DNA of 64,000 nucleotides. It comes from Bacteroidota bacterium. Its GTDB lineage: Bacteria; Bacteroidota; Ignavibacteria; UBA10030. A program made the position numbers and the translations under genes. The notes under the pieces were generated by a model that saw only the letters and a list, made by a program, of their open reading frames with translations, was not told the origin of the DNA and searched no databases. Shown piece by piece: positions 35,378-43,977 of the stretch. Location of the stretch: the NCBI GenBank assembly GCA_026416125.1, contig JAOAFT010000003.1, forward strand, positions 1-64,000. Direction: 5' to 3'. How positions within the stretch are numbered: position 1 is the first letter of the stretch; every line of letters starts with the position of its first letter.

Positions 35378-36283
35378 ATGGGAACATCAAAGAAGCGCGA
35401 ACAGCAGCAAGAACAAAAGCCAAAAACATTCAAAGAAAAAGTTATTGCTTTTTTCAAGGAATTGGGAATTGTTCTTGGTTTGTTTCTTCTCATTAACAAT
35501 TTTGTTGTTGCATCGTTTCTTGTACCAACGGGTTCGATGGAAAATGAAGTACTTACCGGTGAGATGCTTTTTGTCAACAAATTTATTTACGGTGGTACTT
35601 CACCGCGCAATATCCCATTCACGAATGTACGTCTTCCGTGGTTTCGGCTTCCTGCTCTCCGCGATGTTCAACGGGGTGATGTCATTGTGTTTGTTTTTCC
35701 AGGGAATCGCGACGAAGTACAGCCGGAAGAGTTCACCTTTTATTTAAAACGGTGCATAGGGATTCCTGGAGATACCATCCTTATCCGAGATCGAGCGGTG
35801 TACGTGAATGGGACATTGATGCCTTTGCCACGGCGTGTCAAATTCGATCGGAGCTGGTCGATTCCAGCTCACTATGCTGATGAAGCAATCTTCCCGAAAA
35901 ATTCTGGATGGAATAGTGATAACTATGGTCCTATTGTGGTTCCTTACAAAGGAATGCACATTGCTCTAACACCTGAAAATTATGATGCATGGGAAATTTT
36001 TATTCGAAGGGAAGGACACGTTCCATCTCGAGTCGGTAATCTCATCTATATTGACGGAAAGCTCACAAATCACTACACTGTTGAAAATGACTACCTCTTC
36101 GGCATGGGAGATCATCGGGACAATAGTCTCGATAGTCGGTACTGGGGTTTTATACCCAAAGAGAATCTCGTCGGTACACCGATGATTGTGTATTGGTCGT
36201 GGGATGTAAATATTCCACTCTATGATATTTTTGGTCGACTTGCATCCGTGCGTTGGGGTCGAATTGGTTCACTCATTAAATAA
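35378..36283 (+). CDS. lepB: Signal peptidase I (first of two)
   Basis: A 301-residue membrane-bound serine protease that removes signal peptides. After a basic, Gln-rich cytoplasmic leader, one transmembrane helix (about 32-50) precedes the Ser-Lys dyad: Ser53 in VPTGSME and Lys124 in YLKRCIGIPGD. The GDHRDNSLDSRYWGF box near residue 245 is intact. The enzyme is longer than E. coli-like minimal forms owing to an insert between boxes D and E, as in Bacteroidota. It starts 14 nt after lepA. Confidence 0.94.
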   Translation: MGTSKKREQQQEQKPKTFKEKVIAFFKELGIVLGLFLLINNFVVASFLVPTGSMENEVLTGEMLFVNKFIYGGTSPRNIPFTNVRLPWFRLPALRDVQRGDVIVFVFPGNRDEVQPEEFTFYLKRCIGIPGDTILIRDRAVYVNGTLMPLPRRVKFDRSWSIPAHYADEAIFPKNSGWNSDNYGPIVVPYKGMHIALTPENYDAWEIFIRREGHVPSRVGNLIYIDGKLTNHYTVENDYLFGMGDHRDNSLDSRYWGFIPKENLVGTPMIVYWSWDVNIPLYDIFGRLASVRWGRIGSLIK

Positions 36284-36357
36284 TTGAAATAATTGACACT
36301 TTTGAAGCCTTCAATAATTGAGGAAAGTGAAGTTGGCGGATCGGTTTGTAAATTTCA

Positions 36358-37152
36358 ATGCAATGTTTTCACAGTGAGAATAGAATAGACATAAGGGTAC
36401 TGCTTAAGGAGTATGGCATTACTCTCCTTGTAACAGTATGCGCTGCTTTTTTCTTGAAGACATTCGTCGTTGATGCGTATAGCATTCCTTCTCTCTCTAT
36501 GCAACCAACACTTCTTCGAGGTGATTATATTATTGTGAATAAACTCGCATACGGCATCAGTATACCAGGGACAACTATCAAAATACCAGTTGGGAGGGCT
36601 ATTCGTCGTGGAGAAGTTATCGTTTTTAATTTTCCGGAACTTCCAAATAGCCATGGTGTCTTCATCAAGCGATGTGTAGGACTCCCCGGTGATACAGTGG
36701 TATTGTATAAAAACACCGTCGTTATCAATGGTAAAAGTTTTCCGGAGCTACATTCGACTCCTGAGTATTTTGAACATTCATGTGATGGTGGCTACCGGTT
36801 TAAAGTGCCTCAACGCGGTGACACGCTCTGGTATTCAGATCTGAAGAGTGAATTGCTACAAAGTGTTATTGAACGGGAAGGTCATCGTGTTATATTTCAC
36901 AACGATACGACATTGTACGTAGATGGTCACTTCGTACAATACTACATTATTGAAGACAACCACTACTTTGTCCTTGGAGACAATTATGAACATAGTTACG
37001 ATAGTCGACACTGGGGATTCGTGCCAGAACATTTGATTGTGGGAGAGGCGTTAATAATCTACTGGTCGTGGGATACAGAAGTTCCTACAACGACATTTGC
37101 TGAACGATTTCGGATAATACGATGGGAAAGAATAGGAAAGTTGATACACTAA
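36358..37152 (+). CDS. Signal peptidase I (second of two)
   Basis: A 264-residue paralogue of the preceding gene. Its single N-terminal helix (about 20-38) is followed by Ser47 in PSLSMQPTLLRGD and Lys104 in FIKRCVGLPGD, then GDNYEHSYDSRHWGF. Here the usual DNR(D/N)S of box E reads DNYEHS. Both catalytic residues are present, so it is probably active. Sequence similarity and tandem position imply duplication followed by divergence. Its ribosome site is poor and 74 nt separate it from lepB. Confidence 0.93.
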   Translation: MQCFHSENRIDIRVLLKEYGITLLVTVCAAFFLKTFVVDAYSIPSLSMQPTLLRGDYIIVNKLAYGISIPGTTIKIPVGRAIRRGEVIVFNFPELPNSHGVFIKRCVGLPGDTVVLYKNTVVINGKSFPELHSTPEYFEHSCDGGYRFKVPQRGDTLWYSDLKSELLQSVIEREGHRVIFHNDTTLYVDGHFVQYYIIEDNHYFVLGDNYEHSYDSRHWGFVPEHLIVGEALIIYWSWDTEVPTTTFAERFRIIRWERIGKLIH

Positions 37153-37391
37153 TTTCTACGGTTGCTTCGGTGGACTGAGTAATGTACACCTGTAAGAGTG
37201 GAAGATCTATCAATTGAATACTATGGATTGAACTCACACCAACTAATGTGTGTACAGTACTCTGGTGCATGGTGAGTACGCTTCACTATATCAAAGGGGG
37301 GATGTGATGCATTGTACAAGAGTTCTACCGAACAAGAATTGCACTTGTATTGATATCTCTCGGAATTATTTTCACTTTATGGAAGTATTTC

Positions 37392-38528
37392 ATGGCTCTC
37401 GTGTATATTCATATCCCATTTTGTAAACAGAAATGTACGTACTGTGACTTTTGTTCGTTGCCTGTTTTGGAAGTTGGGTTCTCAAGTATCGAACGGTACT
37501 TTGAATGTCTTAGAGATGAAATTCATCGTCGTACCTCGCTATTGAAGGAAATAAAGAGCATCGATACAATCTATTTTGGTGGTGGAACACCATCCCTTGC
37601 ACCACCAAAGTACCTTTCAACACTTCTCCATGATCTTGCAACAGTAGTACCATTTTCTACGAATCATGAGATTAGTATAGAAATTAATCCCGGTACTGTA
37701 ACGTATGAGGATCTTTGTGCATACCGTCGGTTTGGTATTAACCGTATCAGCATCGGAGTTCAATCATTCAACAATGACGAGTTGCAATTCCTTGGACGAA
37801 TACACACCGGGGAAGATGCTCGTCGCTGTATTGAGGCTGCGAAAGAGGCTGGCTTCACAAACATTAGTGTGGATATTATCTGCGCTTTACCTCAGCAAAC
37901 AAAAGAATCTCTTCTCTCAAATCTTCGTACAGTTGTGGCCTACGGTGTTCACCATGTTTCGTGTTATACGTTAATGGTCGAGCCACAAACACCACTTTAT
38001 GCGATGGTACGTGATGGACGTGTTGTTCCCCTCAATGATGAAGTTACTGCAGAACTATACCTCGCAGCGAGTGAGTACCTTCGTTCTCAAGGGTACGTGC
38101 AGTATGAGGTTTCGAACTATGCAAAGCCAGGGTATGAGTGCCGTCATAATTGTGGATATTGGTATCGTGAACCGTACTTTGGTTTTGGAGCATCGGCACA
38201 TTCGTTTTTTGAGCGGAGACGTTGGTGGAACACCAACGATATACAACAGTACTGTGAATTGATTGAGAGAGGTACCCTACCGCTAAGCGGTGAAGAAGAG
38301 TTGACAGATGAAAATATTCGGCAAGAAGTTCTTTACCTTGGTCTTAGAAGTAAAGGAGTAGATTGTCGTTTGTATGAGATGTTGTTTGGAGAAAATTTTT
38401 ACGATCGGTATAGAGAAATAATTGATGATCTTGTTATACACAAATATGCTTGCTATGAGAACAATTATTTTCGATTAACTCCAATAGGCTACGCGATGTG
38501 TGATGAACTGTGCCAACGCTTCCTTTGA
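37392..38528 (+). CDS. hemW: HemW-like radical SAM protein
   Basis: A 378-residue radical SAM protein of the HemN/HemW family. The cluster motif is C11-x3-C15-x2-C18 followed by C21 (CKQKCTYCDFC), then YFGGGTPSLAPP, EINPGTVTYEDL, and NRISIGVQSFNNDEL. HemW proteins lack the coproporphyrinogen oxidase activity of HemN and act as heme chaperones. The short length and absence of the HemN N-terminal extension support HemW. ATG at 37392 has GGAAG upstream; a GGGGGG site about 90 nt earlier serves only an out-of-frame 39-codon frame. Confidence 0.9.
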   Translation: MALVYIHIPFCKQKCTYCDFCSLPVLEVGFSSIERYFECLRDEIHRRTSLLKEIKSIDTIYFGGGTPSLAPPKYLSTLLHDLATVVPFSTNHEISIEINPGTVTYEDLCAYRRFGINRISIGVQSFNNDELQFLGRIHTGEDARRCIEAAKEAGFTNISVDIICALPQQTKESLLSNLRTVVAYGVHHVSCYTLMVEPQTPLYAMVRDGRVVPLNDEVTAELYLAASEYLRSQGYVQYEVSNYAKPGYECRHNCGYWYREPYFGFGASAHSFFERRRWWNTNDIQQYCELIERGTLPLSGEEELTDENIRQEVLYLGLRSKGVDCRLYEMLFGENFYDRYREIIDDLVIHKYACYENNYFRLTPIGYAMCDELCQRFL

Positions 38529-38625
38529 ATGTACTGAGGATGGTTACAACTTCGATTATGGTTTCGATTATGGTGCAGGATATGTTGATTGTTTACAAAA
38601 ATGGTTTGGGAAAATGCGCAGTTAA
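38503..38625 (+). CDS. Doubtful 40-residue frame with FDYG repeat
   Basis: An ATG at 38503, in another frame than hemW and overlapping its last 26 nt, opens 40 codons ending at 38625. The middle encodes FDYGFDYGAGY because TTCGATTATGGT is duplicated in tandem (38551-38574). No ribosome site is visible. It could be chance or the fragment of a lost gene. Confidence 0.2.
   Translation: MNCANASFECTEDGYNFDYGFDYGAGYVDCLQKWFGKMRS
38551..38574. repeat. Perfect tandem duplication of 12 bp
   Basis: TTCGATTATGGT occurs twice without a gap in the short spacer between hemW and batE. Confidence 0.85.
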
Positions 38626-39383
38626 ATTTTTTCGCACTGTGTTGCTTCAATCCACCCGATTTTTCCATCGGGAAGAGTAATTTTAATCCAAGAACCTACA
38701 GAATCTGTAATTTTTACCTTTAATCCTTCGTGAATGACAAAGGCGTCGATACTTTTTGGATCAGGGGAAGATTTTGCAGTAACTGTATGTGCCGTGATGA
38801 TTGCTTCATTTGCAGAAGTATCAAGAAGTTCATGCACACCGATGAGCAGTGCACTTATAGCAATACAACAGACTGAAATGAAAAACAGTACGCGAGCAGT
38901 ACGGAGAATGACGGTTTGACGAACGAGGTAGCCAATTGTCATGGAGGTAAATAAGATTAACCAGGATATAAGAAAAAGGAGTTCTGCTGTGCTCTGTGAT
39001 ACGAGTGATGCAAAGGCACGAAGCCATTGAATGAGAAAAAGCTCGGGAAGAGGTTCGATGCGGTCGATTGTTTTTAAATAACAGAGCTTTACATTGTGTT
39101 GAATGTCGGGGTCGTTTGGTTTCAAACGAGCTGCTCGTTCGAATGCAAGGATAGCCTGAGCAAGACGCTCCAGACGATAGTAAGAGTTCCCAAGGTTATA
39201 GTACACCTCAGCGCTGATATACCCTGAATCGATAATTTGTTGATATATCTTTGCAGCGTGTTCATACTGTCCGTTTTTATAAAATATATTTCCTCGTTCG
39301 AATAATGTGTATGGATTTTCAATTGAATAGAGGTAAGGTGAGACCACAGCAATTAAGATAAATGGAGAAATGAATTTCATCAT
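38622..39383 (-). CDS. batE: BatE-like TPR protein with SH3 domain
   Basis: 253 residues: signal peptide, about two or three TPR repeats (residues 25-95: YTLFERGNIFYKNGQYEHAAKIY, AEVYYNLGNSYYRLERLAQA), two transmembrane helices (about 125-150 and 160-180), and a C-terminal bacterial SH3 domain (residues about 190-250). This is the BatE layout of Bacteroides aerotolerance operons. It is the last gene of the seven-gene minus-strand operon, 5 nt after batD. Confidence 0.88.
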   Translation of the reverse strand: MMKFISPFILIAVVSPYLYSIENPYTLFERGNIFYKNGQYEHAAKIYQQIIDSGYISAEVYYNLGNSYYRLERLAQAILAFERAARLKPNDPDIQHNVKLCYLKTIDRIEPLPELFLIQWLRAFASLVSQSTAELLFLISWLILFTSMTIGYLVRQTVILRTARVLFFISVCCIAISALLIGVHELLDTSANEAIITAHTVTAKSSPDPKSIDAFVIHEGLKVKITDSVGSWIKITLPDGKIGWIEATQCEKI

Positions 39384-39388
39384 AGTGT

Positions 39389-41236
39389 CTACGTTCTCCT
39401 TAGGCGTTGTGTTTGTTTTCGAAACGTTGACTCAATTGTTTGAATAACGTGGGTTGCAAGATCGAGGAGCTCGCGTCGTGTTGTTTTTGTATCTGTTTGT
39501 GGAGCGTACCGTGCGAACTGGGCTCGTTCAATGCAGTGTTTGAGGTTCTGTAATGTCTGTTCTGGCACGTTGTGATTCCTGAGGTCTTCAAGAGCACGTT
39601 CGAGTGAAAATTCTGCTTTTTTAAGTTGAAGCTTGTGGAGAAGATATTCTGTGAGTGCATTAAGGACTTCAGCATTGTAACTTTCAGCATCGCCTTTTTC
39701 GAACAAGTCACGTGCACGTTTTAAACGTCGCTGTGCTTCACGTCCAGCAGTTTCGAAGAGAAGCCGATGAATGTCACCATACAACTTTTCACGTCGTTTC
39801 TGGTAGCTCCACGTTCCAAGAAACACCAAGGGAGGAACTACGAGCAAGAGAATTGTAACAAGAGGAGAACTGGGTTCATCTTTTCTTTTTAACGAAGAGG
39901 TTGAAAGTTTAATATAACGAATGTCTTCCCCAAGAATCCGGATGGCTTCCTTATCAGTCGACAGCGGAGTGCTCCCTGCGAATGTTTTTCCTGGTTTTAC
40001 AGTAATCTCAAAGCGGGGAGATGAGTGTGTAACGAAGGTAGCATTCTCAAGATCAAAGTATGTGAATTTGATCGGATCGATTGTACGTTGTCCTGCGTTC
40101 CGTGGGATGAGGAGGTACTCTGCTGACTTTTTCCCGCGAATTATATCACCATCGCGCGAAATTGTTTCCGAAAGTTTCGGTTCGTACACTTCAAAGTCAG
40201 CTGGAAATTGAGGCTTTGGGAGTGTCACGAGTTTGATATTTCCTGTACCCGAAACGTTCACTCGGAGTGTAATAGCGTCGCCTGCTGCAACGGAGTTTTT
40301 GTCAATCGAAGCAGAGAATGAATACTTCCCAATCCCGCCAGAAAACTCAGAAGGTGTATTTGCTGGAAGAGGTGCAATTGTAACGCTCAGAACATTCGAT
40401 TGGATGTCTACTTGCCGCGTTTCAATATGTTGAAAGAATGGATCATTGAAGAAGATGTCGAATGGATCGTTAGTTCGACGCTTGACTTGTACTTGGACTG
40501 CACATCGTACTTCCAGTGGTGCTATGGTTAACTTGCCAGGTTGAGTTGCAAAGAGAGCTGTTTTCTTAATGGTAGCAACGCGGTATTGTTTCCCATCAAC
40601 AACCTCAGTGGTTATAGGTGGCTGTTTGGGGAGATCAAAGTCTTCGCTCCAGAAACCCTCGTACGTTGGTGCTTTGATGAGGTCGTATCCAGATATCGAA
40701 ACACGAAAGTATAGTTTATAAGTCAATGTAATTTGTTCGCCAACGCGTGCATGACTTTTATTCACGTATGCTCGTAGGAAGAGGTTATCACCAACGTCAA
40801 CGCCATCGGTAGTTTTATCGCTCTGTTTTTTACTTTGACTTTGTGTGACAGTAATTGTAAGTGGTTGTGAAGACAGAGTTTTCCCTTTGTACTCTATAGT
40901 AGCAGGAGGAATTGTAAATTTACCACTGTTCCGTGCATAGAGACGATACGAGTATGAAATACTTGCGGTAACTTGCCCATTTATCCACTGCATGCTTGTT
41001 GATTGGTTCGGTCCGGAAAGGACTACAAATGGATCGAATTTCGGCGGAGTGAATTTTTTTGATGCATTCGGATCGTCGCAGTTGAGTGTAAACGTTACTT
41101 CAAACTGTTCACCGATACCGATGGTTGTTTCAGATGTCGACGCAGTAAACGTCACATTTTGTGCAAAAGTTGGTAGTGGAGAGATACTAAGATATAAGGT
41201 AATGAAAGAAATAATGTATTTGACTTTTCTTCTCAT
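39389..41236 (-). CDS. batD: BatD-like protein (oxygen tolerance domain)
   Basis: A 615-residue protein with a signal peptide ending ...PTFAQ, then a large periplasmic region of repeated beta-sandwich domains characteristic of BatD (VTFTASTSETTIGIGEQFEV, VGEQITLTYKLYF, VAAGDAITLRVNVSGTGNI). One transmembrane helix lies at about 460-480, followed by a cytoplasmic helical tail. ATG at 41236 is preferred; the upstream TTG has no advantage. It lies between batB/C and batE, where BatD belongs. Confidence 0.9.
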   Translation of the reverse strand: MRRKVKYIISFITLYLSISPLPTFAQNVTFTASTSETTIGIGEQFEVTFTLNCDDPNASKKFTPPKFDPFVVLSGPNQSTSMQWINGQVTASISYSYRLYARNSGKFTIPPATIEYKGKTLSSQPLTITVTQSQSKKQSDKTTDGVDVGDNLFLRAYVNKSHARVGEQITLTYKLYFRVSISGYDLIKAPTYEGFWSEDFDLPKQPPITTEVVDGKQYRVATIKKTALFATQPGKLTIAPLEVRCAVQVQVKRRTNDPFDIFFNDPFFQHIETRQVDIQSNVLSVTIAPLPANTPSEFSGGIGKYSFSASIDKNSVAAGDAITLRVNVSGTGNIKLVTLPKPQFPADFEVYEPKLSETISRDGDIIRGKKSAEYLLIPRNAGQRTIDPIKFTYFDLENATFVTHSSPRFEITVKPGKTFAGSTPLSTDKEAIRILGEDIRYIKLSTSSLKRKDEPSSPLVTILLLVVPPLVFLGTWSYQKRREKLYGDIHRLLFETAGREAQRRLKRARDLFEKGDAESYNAEVLNALTEYLLHKLQLKKAEFSLERALEDLRNHNVPEQTLQNLKHCIERAQFARYAPQTDTKTTRRELLDLATHVIQTIESTFRKQTQRLRRT

Positions 41237-41253
41237 AGTACTGTTACCCTTTC

Positions 41254-42939
41254 TTACCAATCTTTCTCCACTCGTATTCGAGCAGCTTCTCGTTTCCGAA
41301 CGTTTTTCTGGATTTCGCGTTCATTGTTTCTCATTGCTTCAAGTATTCGTTCAGCTTCATTCTGTGGCATTTGATGTCTTTGTGAAAGTTGCGGTTGTTG
41401 CTGTTGTTGAAGATTTTGTTGTTGGTTTTTTTGTTGTTGTTCTTGCTTTTGTTGTTGCTTGTTTTGGTTGTTCTGTTGTTGCTGTTGTTGTTTGAGCTTT
41501 TCTAAGGCCATCTGGAGGTTGTACAGAGCTTCAGGATCACGAGGACGATACCGCAATGACTGTTTATATGCTTTCACAGCTTCTTGGTACTTCTTCGACT
41601 CGTAGAGTGAATTTCCAATGTTGTACCAAGCTGATGCTCGATCATCGGACGAAGACAATGCTCTCTCTGCCTGTGCATATTGTTGAAGTGCTTCTTCGTA
41701 GCGTTGTTGTTTGTAGTAAGCATTTCCAAGGTTGAATTTTGCCACAGGTGATTCTGGTTTCGTCTCTAACGCCTTTTTGTAAGCTACTTCCGCATCGATG
41801 TACTTTTTTTCGTTATATGCTCGAGTTCCCTCTTTTACAAGTGAACGAACTGATTGAGCCCAACTTTCAGTTGGGAAGAAGATGCAACCGAGGAAAACGA
41901 AAATTCCAGGTATGAATTTCTTCAATTGTTTAAGAAACGTACTCCGACGATCGGAAATTATACCCTCGAGGAGTAAAAAGAATAGAGCAAGAGTGAGCGG
42001 ATATTGATACCTCGATTCGAAGCCAGAGATTTGCTTTGTACCAAACTCGATTTTTTCAAGAGTGTTAAGATCGTTGAATACTTCCTCGATTTCATTACCA
42101 GCGCTGGTCGCACGGTAGTACTTTCCTCCAGATTGCTCAGCTATAGTGCGAAGGATAGTTTCATCAAGTTTTGTAAGGACAATAGAACCTCTTTGATCCC
42201 GTTTATAATCTATTCGATTTCCAGCTTTATCGTAGAAAGGAATAGGTGCTCCTTCAGAAGTTCCCATGCCTATTGTGTATATGCGTACGCCCTTACGCTT
42301 GGCTTCGTCTACTGGTCCTGCAATGTCGCCTTCGGTGTTTTCGCCGTCGGAAACAACGACAATTGCTTTTTGAGCTGGACTCTCTTTGATGAAAGATGCG
42401 AGAGCTCGTTCTATGGCAAGACCGATAAATGTTCCAGGCACAGGTACTGCATCGACATCGATAGCAGAAATAAAGAGATCTGCTGCAGCATAATCTGATG
42501 TGAGTGGAAATTGAACGAACGCATCGCCGGCAAAGACAATAAGACCAACGCGATCGCCGGAAAGCTTTTTAAGAAGTGCTGAGACATCACGTTTTGCCTT
42601 TTCCAGGCGATTGGGTTTAATGTCCTCTGCTTTCATACTTAATGAGACGTCCAGGACGACGAAGAGATCAATTCCTTCTCGTTTTACTTCTTCCAAACGT
42701 GTACCAACAAGTGGATCGGCAAGTGTAAAGACTAAGAACATAAGTGCAACGAGGATAAGTACTTGCTTTGTAAGTTTTTTCCCACGACTGTGGTCTGGCA
42801 CCAGTGTGTTGAGTACACAACGATTGGCAAATTTCGTAAGTGCTCGGTCATAGTGGCGGTTAAAAATTATAAAACCAACAACACCCAGAGGGATAAGGAG
42901 GAGCAACCATAAGTATTCAGGATGTGCAAACCGAAGCAT
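41254..42939 (-). CDS. BatB-BatC fusion: von Willebrand A domain plus TPR and Gln-rich tail
   Basis: A 561-residue membrane protein. Two helices at the N-terminus precede a von Willebrand A domain with the metal site DVSLSMKAED (DxSxS) and VVVSDGENTEGD. A further helix (about 300-320) leads to a second hydrophobic segment, then three TPR repeats (AVAKFNLGNAYYKQQRYEEA type). The end is a glutamine/asparagine-rich stretch (about 485-515) and an ERxLEAMRNNEREIQ tail. BatB and BatC are often separate genes; here they are one. ATG at 42939 has GAGGAA upstream. It lies between batA and batD. Confidence 0.88.
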   Translation of the reverse strand: MLRFAHPEYLWLLLLIPLGVVGFIIFNRHYDRALTKFANRCVLNTLVPDHSRGKKLTKQVLILVALMFLVFTLADPLVGTRLEEVKREGIDLFVVLDVSLSMKAEDIKPNRLEKAKRDVSALLKKLSGDRVGLIVFAGDAFVQFPLTSDYAAADLFISAIDVDAVPVPGTFIGLAIERALASFIKESPAQKAIVVVSDGENTEGDIAGPVDEAKRKGVRIYTIGMGTSEGAPIPFYDKAGNRIDYKRDQRGSIVLTKLDETILRTIAEQSGGKYYRATSAGNEIEEVFNDLNTLEKIEFGTKQISGFESRYQYPLTLALFFLLLEGIISDRRSTFLKQLKKFIPGIFVFLGCIFFPTESWAQSVRSLVKEGTRAYNEKKYIDAEVAYKKALETKPESPVAKFNLGNAYYKQQRYEEALQQYAQAERALSSSDDRASAWYNIGNSLYESKKYQEAVKAYKQSLRYRPRDPEALYNLQMALEKLKQQQQQQNNQNKQQQKQEQQQKNQQQNLQQQQQPQLSQRHQMPQNEAERILEAMRNNEREIQKNVRKREAARIRVEKDW

Positions 42940-42984
42940 AGGATTCCTCACTAATCATTTCAACGTAGAGCGGTTCTTACCGTT

Positions 42985-43977
42985 TTAAGGTAACTGTCTG
43001 AAAAGAGTAACTCGTGTTACAACTTCAATAAGAAAAACCACAATGCCTAGGAGTAACCAGCTCCTATACAGTTCGCTGTACTTACGATAGGCGGTTACCT
43101 CCATTTTTGTGCGTTCAAGTTTGTCAATTTCTCTATAAATTGCTTTTAGTGTTCTGTTGTCTGTTGCACGGTAGTACTTTCCACCTGTGAGTGATGCAAC
43201 TTCTGTTAGCACTTTTTCATCAATATCAACAGGAACCATTTGGCGTCGAATCCCAAACGGTGTTTGAACAGGGTAGGGAGCTTCACCTTGAGCTCCGACA
43301 CCGACTGTGTAGATTCGAATACCGTACGTTGCTGCAATGCGGGCTGCAGTAAGAGGATCGATTTCTCCTCGATTGTTAACACCATCTGTTAACAGGATCA
43401 TCACTTTACTTTTGGCTTTTGAATCTTTCAATCGGTTGACACCGTTGGCAATAGCTAAGCCAATAGCAGTACCGTCAACAATCATTCCATTCTTTACTTC
43501 GTGTAGAAGGCTTTTCAGTACAGGATAATCAATCGTAAGTGGACACTGAGTAAAACTCTCACCTGAGAAAATAACGAGCCCGATTCGGTCGTTGGAACGC
43601 CCGTCGATAAAATCCTCAGCTACTTGTTTTGCAGCTTCTAATCTGTTTGGTGTAAAATCTTCAGCGAGCATGCTTCCGGAAATGTCGAGTACAAGAACAA
43701 TATCGATGCCTTCGGTTGAGATAAGTTCTTTACTTGAGATTGACTGTGGTCTGGCGAGTGCAATGATAAACAAGGTAAGAGCGAGGAGTCGTAGTACTAG
43801 AGGTGTCCGAAAAAATCGTTCGCGCCATGTGTGTGGTATGTGTGTAGTCAATCGATGTGAAGAAAATTGTAGATTGAGTATATGCTTGTGTTCGTACTTC
43901 CACCAATAGTATCCCACGATAGGGATGAGAAGTAAAAGCCAGAGAAACTCTGGGTTTGCAAAACGATCACCTACCAT
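42985..43977 (-). CDS. batA: BatA-like von Willebrand A protein
   Basis: A 330-residue membrane-anchored von Willebrand A protein: two N-terminal helices, then the vWA domain with MIDAS residues in LDISGSMLAED, the Thr region PLTIDY, and MILLTDGVNNRGE, and a C-terminal helix (about 305-325). BatA and BatB are paralogous. They are thought to form a periplasmic complex controlled by MoxR. The start overlaps the end of the preceding gene by 11 nt. Confidence 0.92.
   Translation of the reverse strand: MVGDRFANPEFLWLLLLIPIVGYYWWKYEHKHILNLQFSSHRLTTHIPHTWRERFFRTPLVLRLLALTLFIIALARPQSISSKELISTEGIDIVLVLDISGSMLAEDFTPNRLEAAKQVAEDFIDGRSNDRIGLVIFSGESFTQCPLTIDYPVLKSLLHEVKNGMIVDGTAIGLAIANGVNRLKDSKAKSKVMILLTDGVNNRGEIDPLTAARIAATYGIRIYTVGVGAQGEAPYPVQTPFGIRRQMVPVDIDEKVLTEVASLTGGKYYRATDNRTLKAIYREIDKLERTKMEVTAYRKYSELYRSWLLLGIVVFLIEVVTRVTLFRQLP

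Noticed and set aside
37307-37426. 39-codon frame behind a GGGGGG ribosome-like site overlapping hemW
   Set aside because: Composition is not protein-like and it is out of frame with hemW; hemW has its own GGAAG. A leader frame cannot be excluded but is unsupported.
41395-41490. Repetitive TTGTTG/TGTTGT DNA as a possible repeat array
   Set aside because: It is the reverse of glutamine and asparagine codons in the batB/C tail; there are no spacers, so it is not a CRISPR.
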